A stretch of DNA of 48,870 nt from an uncultured Lachnospiraceae bacterium (GTDB taxonomy: Bacteria; Bacillota; Clostridia; Lachnospirales; Lachnospiraceae), in contig CAJUFE010000033.1 of the NCBI GenBank assembly GCA_910585635.1, positions 1-48,870 on the forward strand, in the 5' to 3' direction. Below are positions 47,547 through 48,870 of this stretch, one piece after another. The first letter of the stretch is position 1; each line of letters begins with the position of its first letter. The notes beneath the pieces were generated by a model. The model saw only the letters and a program-made list of their open reading frames with translations. It did not search any database and had not been told where the DNA came from. Position numbers and translations under genes: made by a program.

Positions 47547-47575
47547 ATGATAGCAAAAAAAAACAGCCGCGTCAA
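47547..47575 (-). promoter_or_regulatory. Promoter of the YtrA-like operon
   Basis: Minus strand: TTGACG (47570-47575), 17-base spacer with a run of nine T, TATCAT (47547-47552). Confidence 0.78.
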
Positions 47576-47616
47576 GAGGCTGTTCCTTACGATATGCGAA
47601 ATATTTGTAGGTGAAG

Positions 47617-47645
47617 GTAACAGTTCAGGGTATCTGAACTGTTAC
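47617..47645. repeat. Palindrome of the dispersed family (copy G)
   Basis: Perfect 12-base inverted repeat GTAACAGTTCAG (47617-47628) and CTGAACTGTTAC (47634-47645) with a 5-base loop, the same core as copies A and E. It lies 22 bases after the aroE stop codon and may act as a transcript end, though no T-run follows. Confidence 0.85.
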
Positions 47646-47667
47646 AGGCGGAGAGCAACAGGAGCGG

Positions 47668-48537
47668 TCACGCAAAAAAGCGCTCCCTGACCGCCTCCAC
47701 CGGCATCTGCTCTCCGGTCCAGAGACGGAAGGCCTCCGCGCCTTGGTAGAGGAGCATGTCGCTGCCGCCGAAGGCCTGGCATCCGGCTTCCTTCGCCATC
47801 TTGACCAGACGGGTCTCGCGAGGGTTATAGATGATGTCGGCTACGGTCAGGTCCGGGTGGAGGAAGGAGGAATCCGGGAGGAGACAGCCCTCTTCCTTTG
47901 GGGCCATGCCTACGCTGGTGCCGTTGACCAGCAGCTGGCTGCCGCGGATCTCCTGCTTTAAGCGCTGATCCTCATAGGTACAGATCAAGATCTTACATCT
48001 GGTCCGCTCCCGCAGGGTCTCCACCACCTGGAGGGTCCTGGGGAAAAAGGGGCTGGTCTCTCTGATGAAGATCGAGATCTCACTGGCCCCGTCCAGGGCC
48101 GCCTGGACGAAGATGGCGGTGGCGGCGCCCCCGGCCCCTAAGATCGTCATCTTTTTTCCGGGGATGGAAAAGCCCCGCTCTCTGCAGGCCCAAAAGAACC
48201 CAACGCCATCGGTGGTGTGTCCGGTCATGGTCCCGTCCTTTTCGATCACCACTGTGTTCACCGCGCCGCTGATCTGGGCGGCGGGGGATAGTCGGTCGCA
48301 CAGGGACACCACCGCGTTCTTGCAGGGCATGGTCAGGTTCATCCCCCTGGCCCCCATGGCCTTCAGCCCTTCTACTGCCCTTTCAAGCTTCCCCTCGTCC
48401 ACGTCAAAGGCCAGGTAGCAGTAGTCTAAGCCCAGCGCACGAAAAGCTCCATTATGCATCATCGGCGATAAAGAATGGCCCACCGGGCTCCCCAGCAAGC
48501 CGATCAGCGTCGTATGTCCGGTGATCTCGTATCTCAT
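47668..48537 (-). CDS. aroE: Shikimate dehydrogenase
   Basis: Reduces 3-dehydroshikimate to shikimate with NADPH in aromatic amino acid synthesis. 289 residues: LIGLLGSPVGHSLSPMMHNGAF (substrate-binding Ser pair), GMNLTMPCKNAVV (the usual NVTxPxK Lys region), GAVNTVV, GHTTDGVGF, the Rossmann loop ILGAGGAATA, NGTSVGM, and ADIIYNPRET. All key residues are present. CAGGAGG 8 bases before 48537 sets the start; the frame runs on to 48570 through the upstream terminator. Lies downstream of rnpB with a terminator between. Confidence 0.96.
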   Translation of the reverse strand: MRYEITGHTTLIGLLGSPVGHSLSPMMHNGAFRALGLDYCYLAFDVDEGKLERAVEGLKAMGARGMNLTMPCKNAVVSLCDRLSPAAQISGAVNTVVIEKDGTMTGHTTDGVGFFWACRERGFSIPGKKMTILGAGGAATAIFVQAALDGASEISIFIRETSPFFPRTLQVVETLRERTRCKILICTYEDQRLKQEIRGSQLLVNGTSVGMAPKEEGCLLPDSSFLHPDLTVADIIYNPRETRLVKMAKEAGCQAFGGSDMLLYQGAEAFRLWTGEQMPVEAVRERFFA

Positions 48538-48568
48538 GATCGCATCCTCCTGATCTATCTTCTTCCAC

Positions 48569-48597
48569 AAAAAGACCCTTACATCGTAAGGGTCTTT
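48569..48597 (-). terminator. Terminator between rnpB and aroE
   Basis: Perfect 12-base stem AAAGACCCTTAC/GTAAGGGTCTTT with a 3-base loop and TTTTT at its minus-strand end. It stops the transcript coming from rnpB, or serves as an attenuator in the aroE leader. Confidence 0.9.
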
Positions 48598-48706
48598 CCG
48601 ATCTTATCTCACTCATCCAGCCAGACGATCTGCGGTCATCCTGGAACTCATGGAGACCTCCTTGCACAGCGAGATCGTCCCGCCATACGATCAACAGCCA
48701 AAAAAA

Positions 48707-48870
48707 TGAGCAAGGCGATAAGCCGGGTTATGTCATTGGATGGCCATCTATCTAGGACTGCTGTCACCAGCAGCCTCCAGCAACCTACCCGGGAGCAGAC
48801 GGGCCGCCTTACGCTCCCTGTTTGGTCTTGCTTCGGATGGGGTTTACAGAGCCCTGCCTGTTACCAGGCA
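48707..48870 (-). ncRNA. rnpB: RNase P RNA, 3' part (continues past the window)
   Basis: On the minus strand the sequence contains the conserved RNase P blocks: GGCTCTGTAAACCCCATC, CGAAGCAAGACCAAA, GTCCTAGATAGATGGCCATC and the 3' end ACATAACCCGGCTTATCG, followed by CTTGCTCATTTTTTT. This is the catalytic RNA that matures tRNA 5' ends. The 5' half with the GAGGAAAGTCC block lies outside. Confidence 0.95.

Overview
The window looks like a chromosomal piece from a GC-rich gut clostridium, most likely of the family Lachnospiraceae. The basis is gene content and signals: an [FeFe]-hydrogenase maturase (HydG) beside a TM1266-type hydrogenase regulator, CsoR/CopA copper homeostasis, AAA-ATPase-like/PD-(D/E)XK proteins of a kind common in Clostridia, ATPase-less sugar ABC importers next to pectin-type hydrolases, strong AGGAGG ribosome sites, and sigma-A promoters with 17-base spacing. 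The species call is inference; no database was searched.

Layout: 1-32 is the 5' end of a tRNA (probably Pro) on the minus strand. 240-3500 is a copper operon (csoR, then copA with a CopZ-like tail). 3.8-9.2 kb holds an AAA-ATPase-like/PD-(D/E)XK protein and an operon of a zinc-ribbon/leucine-rich-repeat membrane protein with a UMF1-type transporter. 9.4-10.0 kb is a RelE/ParE toxin-antitoxin pair. 10.1-14.1 kb carries hydG, its regulator-like partner, an unexplained promoter-to-terminator transcript, cbiK, an Smr-domain gene and a small conserved gene. 14.4-17.5 kb has a GNAT acetyltransferase, a nitroreductase plus STM4011-type radical SAM pair, and an AT-rich PIN-domain module followed by a MITE-like palindrome.

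17.8-34.4 kb is a pectin/oligosaccharide utilisation region: amidohydrolase, GH105, GH28 with an S-layer-homology-like tail, two ABC importers (each one lipoprotein and two permeases, no ATPase), an alpha/beta-hydrolase esterase, and two very unusual regulators in which two LysR units are fused in one chain. 34.5-41.3 kb contains STM4012-, STM4013-, STM4014- and STM4015-like genes, with a second AAA/PD-(D/E)XK gene between the last two. With STM4011 at 14.9 kb, all five members of this uncharacterised radical SAM system are present, split by the sugar region. 41.5-47.4 kb is a YtrA-like GntR / ABC ATPase / two giant paralogous permeases operon. 47.7-48.5 kb is aroE and 48.7 kb to the end is the 3' part of RNase P RNA.

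Two themes cut across the window. Intergenic spaces repeatedly carry a modular hairpin element (arms like AACSGTTCAG/CTGAACSGTT plus a GTTACTTTTCACA module). Many ORFs and leaders carry short tandem repeats (18, 24, 36 or 42 bases inside ORFs, all multiples of three) that inflate linkers in the STM cluster proteins, a permease, CopA and the double-LysR regulators. The strongest candidates for something undescribed are the STM4011-4015 system with its local partners, the double-LysR regulators, the internal CopZ start within copA, and the 165-base orphan transcript upstream of the hydrogenase regulator.
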